The position numbers were made by a program, and so were the translations under genes. Source: Malus domestica (taxonomy: Eukaryota; Streptophyta; Magnoliopsida; Rosales; Rosaceae). Taken from it: a stretch of DNA of 64,000 bases. The DNA is taken from NCBI RefSeq assembly GCF_042453785.1, contig NC_091675.1, forward strand, positions 8,630,501 through 8,694,500. The letters run 5' to 3'. The notes beneath the pieces were generated by a model. It was not told the DNA's origin. It worked only from the letters and a program-made list of their open reading frames with translations, and ran no database searches. Position 1 is the first letter of the stretch. Each line of letters opens with the position of its first letter. Shown in pieces: positions 12,155 to 24,742 of the stretch.

Positions 12155-15100
12155 TTATTTCTCAGAATCACCAGCAAGAACAAGATGATCACCGTCTCTA
12201 ACAAGCTCTACATCTTCTACTTCAGCTCCGTCTTCGGTTAAAACTTTGGTGGCTGTAAACTGGAATTTCTTGGCACCAAGGTCAAGTAGTTGTTGAAGGG
12301 AGTCAGGCAGAAGCACAAGCTTTGCAGCAGTTTGGCCTTTTTTCGGGCAGCTAAGTGTCACTCTGGCCGGATAGCTGTTCCTACTCGTGCTCCTTGCCAA
12401 ACTGCCTGTAGATGCGACAATGTCTCTATCTTTCTCACCTGCATGTTTTCAAATTCACCTTGTCAAAACTGTTCATCACCTAGTGTTCGAAAAATTAATG
12501 TACGGTGAAAGGCCTCCATTTCTAGTAGGTCGAGTAATGATGCACTCGGGGCTTTTTTACTCATGATTTTCTGGGGATCCCTATGAAACAGTATGTGAGT
12601 GCTTTTCGAATAGAAAAATAAGAACAGGAAATTATAGCATCTTACTAAGAATTTACAGAGAAAATTGAAGATATATGCTTACCAGTATTAGTATTGGCAG
12701 CTGACATGAAACCAAACAGTGAATTGCGAAAGATTTTATCCATTCTACGAGTATTTTCTGATGTCATATCTGAGTAAGATGGCCTGCCATCCCGTGCGTA
12801 GGGAGGTAATGTAGGCTCACTCCTGAACTTCCCAGGGCGTGATGGTATCAGATCCTTTGGCATAGGAACAACAGTTGGTTTCTTGGTTGGTTTATTACTC
12901 TCCCATTTGTGCTGAAACAGTTCCATTATTTCTTCATGTCCCTGATGCTCTGCCAAAGCCCTAGGAGTCCATCCATAGCCATCCGGCTTGTCAGCCTCAG
13001 CTCCTTGTTCCAAGAGGAACTTAACCATCTCTACATTTCCTTCACATACCGCCGTGTGAAGCGCTGCAGTCCCATTGCTCTTGGGCAGTGTTACATCACC
13101 GTTATACGTGACAATGTCTTTAAGCAGCTCCAAGTTGTTTTGCTCAACAGCAGCACAAGCAAAATTTCCCACATTGCCAGAATTTATCTTCGCTCCGTTG
13201 TCTAAGAGAAGTTTAATCAAAGACTCATGCTTCCCTGATATTGCTTCCCATATAGGAACATTTCCTTCCGAATCTGCATGCAAAGTAATGAACAATTGGT
13301 TCAGCGTAATGTTCTCACACCATATTTCATATAAAAGTTCACCTAAATAGAAGCATAGCACACCAGACTGTCTGACAAGAGAACATGTCCATACCTTGTA
13401 TATTGGGATCTGCTTCATACTCTAGGAGTAAAAGGGCGCAGTGTTCATTTCCATTAGATGCTGCAATGTGCTGTTGAAACAAAAAGTTAAAAAACACACA
13501 CAAAGTAAGCACCAAAGTCGCAAATTCAAAGGCTATAGGGGACAAAATGGTGTCTGTTTGCGCATATAAAGATAGGGTATGCGCACCATAGCTGTTCGTC
13601 CATTATTGTCCATCTCGTTTGGATCTGAACCCCTCCTGAGCAACCGATGCAGCAACAAATCATCACCTCTCTGTGCAGCAAAGCATAAACTAAGAGGCAG
13701 ATCCATTTTACCGCTAGCCAGCACATGCTCTATGTCCCTCAAAATTCCTTCTGCCAGCGGATTCTTCATTTCTTTCAAATGCTGCATCAACAACATATAT
13801 GCACATGCATAAGAAAGACTGCAAAAAACTGTTATCGAAATGCTGATTCCCAAATATTAAAGACTACCAAAAAATGACTAAAGTAACTTACATACCTTAA
13901 GAAAATTGTTCATGATTATCGTTCCATCTCCAACATTTGCTTGAACAAGATTTAAGAAAGCTGTACGGTTCAAACGCAGAAGCTGGGAGAGTCCTTTCGT
14001 CCTAACTGTGACCATTTGAGGCCTGTAACAAAGCACACCTATTTCACCAACAACGTCTCCTGTCTTTGCTTCATGAACAACCTGCAGTCATTCAACAAGA
14101 AGTCCATTAGTCATAGACAAAGCACCAAGTTTATGTTTTAGAAGACACGTTGAACAAAGATTATCCTTAAACTTGCCGGTGTTGCTCCATTCCTATGCAT
14201 AATAAGTTCCTGTTAGCAAGTTGCAGGAATCAGAAGCTAGTTTTCCAAATAAAAAACCGAAGAGTAAAAGAAAGGCAATAGGTGCCTTGTGATTCAAGCG
14301 CAAAGAGTGAGTCGCGTGAATGCTGTGTTTCTGATTCTTACCACAGAGCCAGTAGCCACGATATACATGTCAGTGGGTGCTTCATTCTGCAAGATTACAT
14401 CTTCTTTTGGAGGAAAATATTCAGCCTTCATCTCGGAGACCTTAAAATTCAACCACGAAAATAGAAGTTAAACAAAATTGGCTTCTTACATATAAGATTG
14501 CAGAAGAAACTAGAATGACATTGCGGTGTATCAAACACCGCCAATTAGTACAAAATAGTGTTATCTTAATAATTACCAATTGGAAAAGGAGGTCTCTTGA
14601 TACACCCTGGAACAAGTAGACACTATCAACGAGTGGATAGAAGAGATAGTGAGAGATGCTACATCGAATGGCTTTAGGGAGCGCATCGAGAGCCTCTTGC
14701 TGCTGCAGCCCTTCTGAATTCGTTCTGTACTTCAAACACAAATGAGCAAGCATCTGCTCGTGCAGGTGATCAGGTATTTGGTTCCTATGTGCAAAACTTG
14801 TCGCAGCTTGAATACTATCTCTCTACAGTCCAAAAAACAAGCCCAAAAAAACAGGAAACCAAAACATGAAAACCACTATTACTTGCACACTTGTCAGAAC
14901 AACGAAGTTAATAGCTACAATTCTTAAGTTAAAATTTACATAATTTAGTAGTAAGAATTATAATATTAGTGTGAAAACAAAGAATTGAACTTACAAATTG
15001 TCTAGTTCGAGCAGTTCCATGGACAATCAAGTTGGTCATGTTTCCGATCAGGTAAGCTTGCAACCCAACATTGAAGAGCATATAGAAGATATTGAATGTC

Positions 15101-16749
15101 ATCTCCTGTGAATTTACAGGATGAAAATCACCATAGCCGGTGGTTGTTAGGGTGATTATGGACCAGTACATTGAGGTCACGTACCGGTCCCATAAACTCA
15201 ATTGTTGAAAGTTTTCTACGATAAGCCCAAACCATGTCCTTCTTGGGTTAGGATAATGCACAGCAAGGAAATAGAAGAAGCAGCCGGCGCAATGAACTGT
15301 GAGGAGAGTAACCTATAAGCACATCAAAAGCCTGATGATCATGATTATACACATCAGTTATATTAGACATTCAGCTCTCTCTATTAAAAAAAAATGACCA
15401 GATATTAGTCGAAAAGTACTCACGAAAATAAGTTTGCAGTATCGAACCCAAAAGTAGCTATAGTTCCTGTCCTTCTCCAATCTAGAATATCAGAGAAAAT
15501 GTAAAATAACATGAGAGCTTAATGATCAGATCCTGTAATGAACATGAAAAATATAATCTGCATTGCCTTTGGATTAAGCTGACTTCGAACATGCATAAAC
15601 CAATGATGAATTCAGTTCAGAATTCATAAATAAATGCATATATATAATAAGACTGCTGTGAAGGGAACTTCCATTTATGTAATTTGTACCTGGAAATCAT
15701 TGCACTGAATCTTCGGAGACGCCAAAAGCGGAGGATATTGAAGTATCCATAAGTCTCCAGAGGAGGAGGCAGAACACGCTGAGCAAGTTCCCAAGGGATT
15801 GTGGAGATGATGTCAAAGGCCAGCCAGGTTTTGGCATATCTCAGAGCAATGATCTTGTGGTTGTCAATGAGGAGATAAGTAGTTTTATCAAGGTAGGCTA
15901 TAAAGAATGTCAATACAATGTCGATAGCGAAAAGTGCATTGACAACGTTATCAGCTATGGCAAGAGGTCCTTTTGCTCTGTCCAAGAATCCAAATTCAAA
16001 GGGACACACCCAAGCAGTGTAGAAAACCAGCAATATAAGAAATGACTGCCAAAGTCTGCAAATTAATTAAAAACCAAGACCAAATGTTATACTTGAATTA
16101 TGTTTTTTTTTGTTTTTTTGGTAGGACGATATTCTAAATTGAGAAGGGATCAAACTCAAGTGCAAAGTATATAGCTTGATCAACTGACGTAACTCACATT
16201 ACGCAATTATTAATTAAACCAATAATGGAGCTACAATTAGAAAATTAAAGTCCCCAAAATAAAACAAAACAAAAAATACCCATGAACGATTGAAACATCA
16301 TTAAAAGAAGAACCAAACTGGGCAATAAATTGTTTGTGATCTTATGCCGCCATACATGTGCACAAACACCACCAAAGATATTCAAATACATTCTAAATTT
16401 AAAACTTGCCACATGCAATTCATATCGAATCAAAATAAATCACCCCAATTGAGAACACGCACTGACATGCAAAACCAACCAGAAAAAATCGACAAATTTC
16501 TCGAGAGATTGATTATCACTTGTAATAATAATTAAATGGGGAGATGATAAAGCGGTGGAGCTTGTGTTTGGGACGGTTTCGAGCAGTGGCACCAAGAGAC
16601 GGCAAAATGCCATTACTGAGGCTAAACTGGCTGGCATGGCTGCTGTCTTCCCTCGACATTTGTTCCGCCTTCTCCTGTTCTACTCCGCCATACCCCTGCC
16701 CGCATATTAACATCGACATTGACATTGATCCCTTCCTCATCATTACCAC
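12155..16749 (-). CDS. AKT1-like: AKT1-like inward-rectifying Shaker K+ channel, 12 coding exons
   Basis: A voltage-gated K+ uptake channel of the plasma membrane. Exons in transcript order: 16749-16520, 16055-15690, 15481-15424, 15312-14995, 14822-14577, 14440-14342, 14209-14177, 14081-13896, 13781-13587, 13470-13395, 13273-12683 and 12438-12155. Phases agree throughout, giving 893 aa against 857 in Arabidopsis AKT1. Order of domains: short cytoplasmic N-terminus ([12 protein letters not shown]); S1 ([15 protein letters not shown], about 77-91); S4 with [15 protein letters not shown] (about 185-199); pore with [10 protein letters not shown] (about 274-283); cyclic-nucleotide-binding-like region (exons 5-8, GDVVGEIG); ankyrin repeats (exons 9-11, [20 protein letters not shown] and similar); and a C-terminal KHA domain (exon 12, [15 protein letters not shown]). 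Ankyrin repeats and KHA place it in the AKT1/AKT5/AKT6 group. The known regulator is CIPK/CBL phosphorylation. Intron 7 has a GC donor. The first of several in-frame ATGs was taken as start; a later one is possible. Confidence 0.93.
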
Positions 16750-16802
16750 TCCGATCAGCAGGCATCATCTTCCATGTTTCTCTCTCTAGAAACTCACTTT
16801 TC

Positions 16803-16812
<10 letters not shown>

Positions 16813-16864
<52 letters not shown>
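16813..16864. repeat. (CT)26 microsatellite in the 5' region of the K+ channel gene
   Basis: A perfect CT run of 52 bases lies 64 bases upstream of the channel ATG, so on the transcribed strand it is (AG)26, probably in the 5' UTR or core promoter. It creates artificial Arg-Glu and Leu-Ser reading frames that are not genes. Confidence 0.9.
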
Positions 16865-16865
<1 letters not shown>

Positions 16866-17202
16866 AGATTTAACGCAAAAGTTCTCCTCCTTGGTGTCAG
16901 CAATGTTGGACAAAAGTGAAGACCCACCACCGAAAGAAAAAGAGAGAAGCAAAGGAAGGAAGCTGCTAGCTCACTCTCCCTGCCCCTCTCTCTCTCTCTC
17001 TCGCTTTCTCTGTGATTTGTATTCTCTTTTTCCCGGACGTTACGTGAAGGGAGAGACTCTTGTGTGTTGTAGTGTGTACAAACGTTACACTACGCCGGCT
17101 CAAGGACCAATACAGATCAAAGGCCAACTTTGATGATGTGGTGGTGCGTGAAACAGTGTGAGACAAAACCTAACTACTCAACCCTAATTAGGAATTTTCA
17201 AA

Positions 17203-17422
17203 CGACTTGGATTGTTTGCCCTCCAATTTTGGTACCCTCTCCGTGCCCTCCTGTTTTTGTGATCACGGTTAAGCCACGCCAACATTTTATATTACTATTT
17301 CTTTTTGTTTTATTATTTTTATAAAAAAATAATATAAAATATTAACGTGGCTTAACCGTAACCGCACAAAATAGGAGGGCATGGAAGGGCACCAGAACTA
17401 GGAGGGCAGACAATCCAAGTCC
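17203..17422. mobile_element. Mutator-like MITE, copy 1 (220 bp, long TIRs)
   Basis: The two halves are inverted copies of about 85-90 bp: GACTTGGATTGTTTGCCCTC at the left and GAGGGCAGACAATCCAAGTC at the right. Both include a GTTAAGCCACG / CGTGGCTTAAC core. The 9-bp direct repeat ATTTTCAAA flanks it (17194-17202 and 17423-17431). It lies upstream of the K+ channel gene. Confidence 0.85.
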
Positions 17423-17431
17423 ATTTTCAAA

Positions 17432-20400
17432 TTCATATCCTAATTATTATTAGACTATTCCGTAGTACTAACCGTAATTATGGATTGAATCTAAACTAAT
17501 TCATCGTACATTTACTGATTTACATACCACTACTATGTTTCACATGTTTCTTTGTCATTGTCTATAACGAATGGGTAATTTTTTGATGTGAACGCTATAG
17601 TGCCACATGTATTATATGTAATATTATGATATAATTTTGTCGTGAATCTATATTATAACACGTGGCTTAATAACATTATATGACCTCTCAATTGAAGCTC
17701 CAAGTCTAAGCTTTCATTTGATAACAACTAAAAACTTTTTGAAAGAAAACCTTAACATCTTAGTTTTAGATATATGGAGTGACAGTGAACGAATGGTCCT
17801 CTCATCAATATGGAGATTATGTGTAAACAAATTACATTCTAAAACATATATTCTTTATAGTTACCCTAGTTTGGGCCTGCGCTTTGCCTCCTATTTCTAA
17901 ACGGGTAGTGCTATCTACACATTAATTTTTACTTCTCACACACTCCTCTCAATTTTCGACTGTCGAATCGAATGAATTGAAGAAGATCAATAACAGAAAA
18001 TTAACATGATTGTATAAAAGGTAAAAATGAATGTGTGGATAACACTATTCTTCTTAAAAACTATTATGCAATTGGCACAATTTCATGTTATTTCATACTT
18101 TGTGGTACAATTTGTGGCCCCCTTATTTTGGTTCATGGTTTCGGCCGTGGCTTCTTGCCAATTTTTTTTTTTTTGAAAAAAAAAAGTTACAACGCCAAAA
18201 CATAGAGTATACGAAATGTAGTTGACCCTTCCAAGGCTAGATAATGGTTGTAAATTTCATGAATTTTGATTTAGTTTGCGGATAATCAAGCACCGAGAAG
18301 AAATTCATACAAAAACGACTTATACATTTAACAAAGATCTCCATAATTTAAAATCATATTTACTTTCATATACATATTTATTTTATTTTTTCTGAAATGT
18401 ATTCATTTACGGTCAAGATTATGGTTATTTTTAAAAATTATAATACTTGCATGAATTAGCAATATTACGTGGCGATATAATCATCACACTAAAAAAAAAA
18501 AAAATTCTTAAATGCGATTGGAGAAGTATATAAATAATACATATAGTTGCTCTACATGTAAAGGAATAAGAATCTGAATTTTGAATGTGAACCAATGCAA
18601 CGATGGTATGTCAATTTCACCGTTCTTTTTGGTTTAAAGCAGTGATCTTAATTACATCCAGTGATCTTAATTACATGAGCCAGGCAGACATCGAATATGA
18701 ACGATTTCAAATAAGAAATTGGATTTAAGTTTAACAGATCTAAAGAATGGTTGATTTCAACTTTTCAATTCAAGTACTAAAGAGAAAACACATAGAATCC
18801 AAACAAGTGGCTTGGTCTGAAAGAGAAGAATGTGAATAAGTCTTGGTGGTTTGAAAGTATAAAATAAAAAAAAATAAAAAAGAAAGAAAAAAGTACAAGA
18901 TCATCAGCCTTTGGTTCATCTTGTGTTAGTGTTTCAAAGGCCGTCGTTTGGAAAATTTAATGTTAATAATAAACAAATGAAAGCCCAAAATGACGTAATT
19001 TAATCTGTTAAAAAATGACATAATCTTAGACTTGCATAAAACCAGCATCTAAGTGATCATTACCAAGTAGCATATTAGTCCAGTGATGTTTCTCCTCTCA
19101 AAATTAGAAATGATAACAAGTTTGAATGCTTCACCGGGTCACATCTTGTGGATAAGAAAACAAAATGAGTAAATAAAAAAGATAATTGTTATTGGCACTC
19201 CAAAAATCTTATTCTATACTCCAAACTTTATATATTTGGAAAGAAAAACTACACGAAGAGTGTAGAATGAGATTTTTGGAGCGTAATAATACTTCCCTTC
19301 AAAATTATAGATTACAACAGTAAAACACAGTAATAATTTGATTGCGTGGTGACAAAGTGTAAGGATGGAAATCTTTAAATCTTTCTCGTTCTTCTGGCTT
19401 TATGTTGCTTTGGTGCCGTTTTTTGTTTTATATAGTTCGGTTACGGGCCAGGGCCACCACGGAAAGGACTTCTTTGTTAGTTCCTTAGTAGGTCTTTGTG
19501 CATATTTACCACAAGTTTAGTTTCGTCGCCGGAACTGTTTTATTAGTTTTCGTCATTCTTCAACTGAAGTTCATGTTGCATGGGTCGTCCTTTCTGTAAT
19601 GTCTGTTACATTTTCTGTTAAAAACGATCACATGCCTTGCACGTGACCTTTTGCTGTCTCTAAGGAATCTCACGTGTTATAGGATGGAGAACTCGAAAAG
19701 TTACGAGCAATGGTTTCGACAGGGGATTGAGAGCTCAATTTCTAGGGTTTTAGAAATTTGAATAAGAAATTCACTATGAGATTATTTATTGATTGGGAAT
19801 GCACCTTCGTGATTGATTATTCACATGACGACAACCTTAAGTGACTTTCTATACTAAGGGGGAAACGGAGTGGATTATGTCTCATAATCCTCTTTTTGTT
19901 GTTTATTTTAAATTTTCCCATCTACAGGGAGAGGGAAACAAGAGGTCATGGTATAACAAAAGGGAAAGGTAAACAAGCAACACAAAAACCAGCGCGTGTG
20001 CTTTAAATTTGAATTTGGGATGTATTGGTGACCATAGAAAAATTTGTTATGTATGTGATGTCTAAGTTTCAACTGAGAAAGATATCCCGTCTTCGATTGC
20101 AAAAGGTAAGGAAGCAGGGAAATCATCTTCACATCCACCTTTATAAGAAAGAAAAAACAACGGAAACCATGATCGGGATAAAAAATGGGCATGATCAAGG
20201 GGATCATTGCTGTTGTTTTTCGGACTTCATTTTTGTAACATGAATCATGTCTTGTGTGGTTGTAGAGTTGGTACCCCATTTTGTGGGGTAAACTTTGTAT
20301 TTTGGTAAGGGTGGTACTTTTGATGAAGTTGTTATGTTATTTGAAACTTTTGGTGATCTTATTTTGGTACTAATATATTATTATTAAACTCAATAATTGT

Positions 20401-20475
20401 TGAGTTGTGCAGGTATCAACAACTAGCTAGATTATAGATCAATAAAAGACAAGACTCCTTAATTTGAAGGCAACA
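17432..20475. other. Gene-poor AT-rich stretch
   Basis: No coding frame with a recognisable domain, no RNA gene and no clear transposon termini were found. There are poly-T/poly-A runs near 18160-18190 and 18490, and scattered short frames without support. Confidence 0.6.
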
Positions 20476-20731
20476 CTAAGTTACTAACTCACATGATAAA
20501 CAATTAAATTATACAAGAAAATTACATATCCCTGTTGCACTTTGGGGGGGGGGGGAGGGAATTGCATATCACAATTGGCCTGCCAAGTTACTAACTCACA
20601 TGATAAACAATTAAATTATACAAGAAAATTACATATCCCTGTTGCATGATAAACAATTAAATTATACAAGAAAATTACATATCCCTGTTGCACTTTGGGG
20701 GGGGGGGGAATTGCATATCACAATTGGCCCC
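20476..20731. repeat. Local triplication containing two poly-G runs
   Basis: A block of about 105 bp (starting AGTTACTAACTCACATGATA and ending at CACAATTGGCC) is followed by a 60-bp partial copy and then an 85-bp partial copy. The first and last each contain a run of about 12 G. The partial copies join at CCTGTTGCATGATAAAC, which looks like replication slippage or template switching. Confidence 0.85.
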
Positions 20732-21212
20732 CATTTTTTAGCTGGAAAATTAATCTTAGAAAAAGGTATCATTCACATACTGGGAATCCTACAATTCATA
20801 ACTAAAAAGACCATTATACCCTTAGATTTAAGGGAAAAGATAATAGATTTGACGAAATGATCATTTGTGCAATACAGAGTTAAGTTGGAAGATGAGAGAA
20901 ACTAATATAAGAGTGTAGAGATGAAAATTAAACATGGAGTAAAGTTCAGATAACTTTGCTACGGCGCACCCTTAATATTATGGAGATTGAATTTAAGACC
21001 TGCATGCGTAATCCAACAATCAAATAACAATAATATTTTTATTTTTGAAACCAAAGCAATATTATTCAACAAAATAATGTGTTAACACATATGCATGTTG
21101 GAGATGAAACTACAAACAAAGAACAACTTTCTCCTGTCCTCCATCACATGCTAACAATATTTATTCAAAATTTATTATGAAAGAAAATCAATGTACTTGT
21201 GCCGGAAAAAGC
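20732..21212. other. Intergenic, no gene recognised
   Basis: No supported feature. The motif ATATGCATGTTGGAGATGAA (near 21089), found 3' of each defensin-like gene in the array, also occurs here, so the block is part of the old paralogous segment around the relic at 21213. Confidence 0.5.
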
Positions 21213-21378
21213 TCAATAGTAGCAATGGCATACATGACCAGAGCTAATTTTTTTGCAAAAGCCTCTTTTCTCGCGATCTGCAATGCAGAATTTCCAGCAC
21301 TTTCTATCTTTTTTAGGGTTGTCATCTTCACCAGGCGCACATTTTACTAGCTCGGGATATTATATATCACGGCACCTT
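21213..21378 (-). pseudogene. Decayed defensin-like peptide gene (relic of the array family)
   Basis: Read on the minus strand, the block KFCIADREKRGFCKKISSG then HVCHCYY and a stop matches the second exon of the three array genes at 33.0, 39.1 and 52.6 kb. The cysteine after IAD is arginine and the last cysteine is tyrosine. An in-frame TAA lies near the start of the exon, soon after the first cysteine block. It is much more diverged than the array copies are from each other, so it is an older paralogue that has lost function. Confidence 0.75.
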
Positions 21379-21399
21379 CAATACATACACACACAAAAA

Positions 21400-22990
21400 A
21401 GACACGAGTTAGGAAAATGACCCGAGCAAAATAAAACCCAAGATTAAAAAAATATTACAAATCAATTAAAAATTTGAATCCTGGATTCAACTACATGAAA
21501 TAAAACCATAAAATAGTTAATACTGTTGTGAATAGAATTATTCATTAGGAATGCGATTGTGTAAACTTAAAGTAAATCTCAATAGGATTTGAAGATCAAA
21601 TTTTCATAGGTTTGCGTTACTTGCAAGGCAAGAAAACCCATGATTAGTAAAAATAAAGGTATAAAGCCAACGGTGAGGACAGAATTCTCATATACCTGAG
21701 CCATTTTTTCTCTCTGTTGTCTCCTCTCTCTAACCCACTTCTAAAATAGATTCATAGGACGTCACCAGCACAATGTATCCGTGCGAGAAGGAGAGGATCC
21801 CTGAAGGAAACCCCGCAAAAGCTTTTCACCTTTTTCAGCAACATCCAAGTAATTCACAACCATAATCTGTTTGGTTTCAATTTAATTTATATCATTAATA
21901 CTATAATTATGATTCTGCTTAATGTTCATTTTATATGTTGATGAATATGTGTGAGACTATAAAAAAAATGACGGGATTCCAAATCCCTAAATTGCAGAAG
22001 TTGCGACTTCAAGTTGCTCAAGCAGTTGAGACACGCCAGTCCCCAGCCCAGGTTGCATGATGTGGCGTTTGACATGTCTTTTTCTTCCCAAAACTTGACC
22101 GCCCCCTCCTTGTCTCATGCAGTCATGAGGGCTATGATCCCATACCACCGAGAGATAGAGACCTTTAGAATGGAGACCTTTCAGCATATGAAATTCGTAT
22201 TAAACCGGGAAAATTTCAGATGATAGCTAGAAGTAGTTATTGCATCATCTTAAGAATATAATTACTCCAAAATAGGATGACAGTAAGGTTCTAAAAGACG
22301 CTAGGTGCTAGTCGGGAGGTGGGCTGGGACCTAACACTTAGGCGGTTATGAAGCAATATAACATAATGAAAACATGAGGAATAAGCATATAATGACATAT
22401 AATGTATGCTCATCTAAGTATTTAACAAGTCTCTTACAATTTATTAAAAATAAATAAAATAAAAAATGAAAGTTATCTAATTTTTAGAATATGCGGAGAT
22501 TTCTTGCATGTATAGTTTGAGTTGTTTAAACCTTTTTTCTCTTTAAACTTTTTTTTTACATGTATTACTGGGGGACTTTGCACCTGTGCCTTGTCTCTTG
22601 TTTTTTGTAGGGGCCTCTCCCTCTGGTTGTTTAATGAAGATGGTTTTCTGATAAAACAAAAAAAACAAAAAAAGTATCAGCTACTTTTTTTTTTAGTCAA
22701 GGAAATATAAGGGTAGGTACATGTGAATCATGACATTAATTTAACATGGCCAATTAAAAACGTTCTGCAAAATCATATTGAAGTAAAAATGGTTATATAT
22801 AACCAGCCTATCATTGTGCTATCGTCAAAGAAAATTTACTTTTCGTCTATCAGAGGAGAGCAAGTAATATGTATTGAGTTTTCTTAGTCGTCTACAAGAG
22901 GCAAGTTAACCGTGCAAACTTGTTTGTTTTCAATTAACCACTTTGGCCAAATATATGGATGGTATCAAGCTTATGGTGTGATTGTGTGTT
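21400..22990. other. Intergenic, no gene recognised
   Basis: No supported gene. A segment near 22560-22680 ends in A-rich sequence and might be the 3' end of a non-LTR element, but there is no coding support. Confidence 0.5.
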
Positions 22991-22994
22991 GCAG

Positions 22995-23065
22995 GCTTCG
23001 GACCCGTGGAGGAGCCAATGGATTTGGAAAAAATTGAATTGGTCGGAGATGGTGAAGAAGATGAC
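22995..23065 (+). pseudogene. Exon-like acidic segment, copy 1 (one base short)
   Basis: The block starts after GTTGCAG and ends before GTAAGTGATTC, so it has both splice consensus sites. It is closely similar to 60402-60473 and 58691-58795. One C is missing after GCTTCGGAC, making it 71 nt instead of 72, so the frame shared by the other copies is broken. The host gene is not recognised. Confidence 0.55.
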
Positions 23066-23111
23066 GTAAGTGATTCTCATCTCCGAAGTCATCTGGCGGG
23101 ATTTTTTTTTA

Positions 23112-24049
23112 GGAGAAATTAGGTTTTCATCCTTACTTTTGTTACTCCATTGATTAAAACCTTATTCCTTTTCAATTTTTTATCAAGGTCCTTGGTATTA
23201 ATAACATCATTAATTATTTCAATAATAAAATATTTTTATTTCTAAATATATTCATTTAATGTTAAAAATGTTACCATTAGTATATTTTTATCATATATTT
23301 TTATTTTTAGTTTGTACCCATTTTTAATTTGTACCAATTTTCTTATTAGTTTTAATTTGTACCCATATATTAATTTCTTTTTGTGCCCATATTTTTTAAA
23401 GTTTTATTTGTATTTGTACCCATGTTTTTTTATTTATTTGTACCCATTTTTATTTTTGCTAAATGTACCCATGCTAATTATATGTACCCATTCATGTAAT
23501 TTTTTCAAATTTTTAATCTTAAAATGTACTAATTCTTAAATATACCAATTTGTTATATGTAAAATGTACCACTTTTTTATATATAAAATCTATTCAATTT
23601 TTTTCTAATCCATTTTTAAACATATATGGGTACATTCTTTTTTCTTTGATTTGAGAATGTATCCATGTTAAGTTTAATCGAAAAAATTTACTAATATTAT
23701 TAAGCCTAATATCTCTTTCTTTCTTTTTTGTGATTTTGAAGAATGTACTCATATTTTGATACAATAATTTTTTGATTAATTTTGATGAATGTACCCATGT
23801 TTATATATATACACACACACAATAGTATATTTTTATTTTAATATTTTTAATCCCACAAATTATGGTTTTTTTATTTAAAATCTCATTAATATAAACAAAT
23901 ATAAATATAAATTTTTAATTTAAAAAATATAGTAACGTACATAGAAATAAATTATCACATTAATTTCAGGGATTTTGATCAAAAATTGAAAACCAATAAG
24001 GTTTTAGTCAAAGAATATTCATAGTTAGGGACCGCATCCAAAGTCTCTT
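23112..24049. mobile_element. Mutator-like non-autonomous element, about 0.94 kb
   Basis: It begins GGAGAAATTAGGTTTTCATCC and ends near GGGACCGCATCCAAAGTCTC, the same ends as the better-defined elements at 40742-41522 and 55062-55774. It is flanked by T-rich sequence compatible with a 9-bp target duplication (TTTTTTTTA), though low complexity makes that weak. The interior has many TGTACCCAT phrases and no transposase frame. It ends just upstream of the DUF247 pseudogene. Confidence 0.65.
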
Positions 24050-24742
24050 TTTTTTTTAATTTTTCTTGCTAAAGTTTGCTCCAAGTATCAGTGGAATGTG
24101 TGCTTAGTGAAATATTTGAATTAATGCAGATGATGATCTCAGGCGGTAAAATATTAGGAATCGATGAAGCTCAAAATGACATAGAAAACCCCTACGATCC
24201 AGTCCTCGAGGCGTTGCGTAACTCGTCTCCCCTGTGCCTTTTCAACCCCAACGATCCATTCCTCGAGGCGTTGTGTAACTTTTCTCCCCTGTCCCCTTTC
24301 CTGTGTATCTGTAGAGTTCCTGAGCGACTACGGGAGGGAAATGAGAAAGCATTACACACCTAGGGTAGTCTCTATAGGCCCACTTCACCATGGCCTGGGA
24401 CACTTATTAAAAGCCATGGAAGAGCACAGAATAAGGTACCTGCGAGATTTTCTAAGTAGAACCAGGGTAAGCTTCTTTGATTATATACAAATGATAGAGG
24501 ACCAAGAGGGAAGGTTGCGAGCTTCTTATGCAGAACCCATTGAGTTTGACAGTTATGACTTTGTAAGAATTGTTTTAGTGGATGCCGCTTTCGTCATTGA
24601 GTTCTTATTGAGGTACTATTTCGTAGAATTACAAGGTGAAGCTGAGTGCATATTTAACAAGCCAATGATGGTGTGGGATGTGCGTCCAGAATTGGTGTTG
24701 CTTGAAAATCAGCTGCCATTCTTCCTTCTTCAGGTTCTTTTC

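Noticed and set aside
16622..16930. Arg-Glu-repeat frame on the minus strand
   Set aside because: It is only the translation of the (AG)26 microsatellite, overlapping the real first exon of the K+ channel in another frame.
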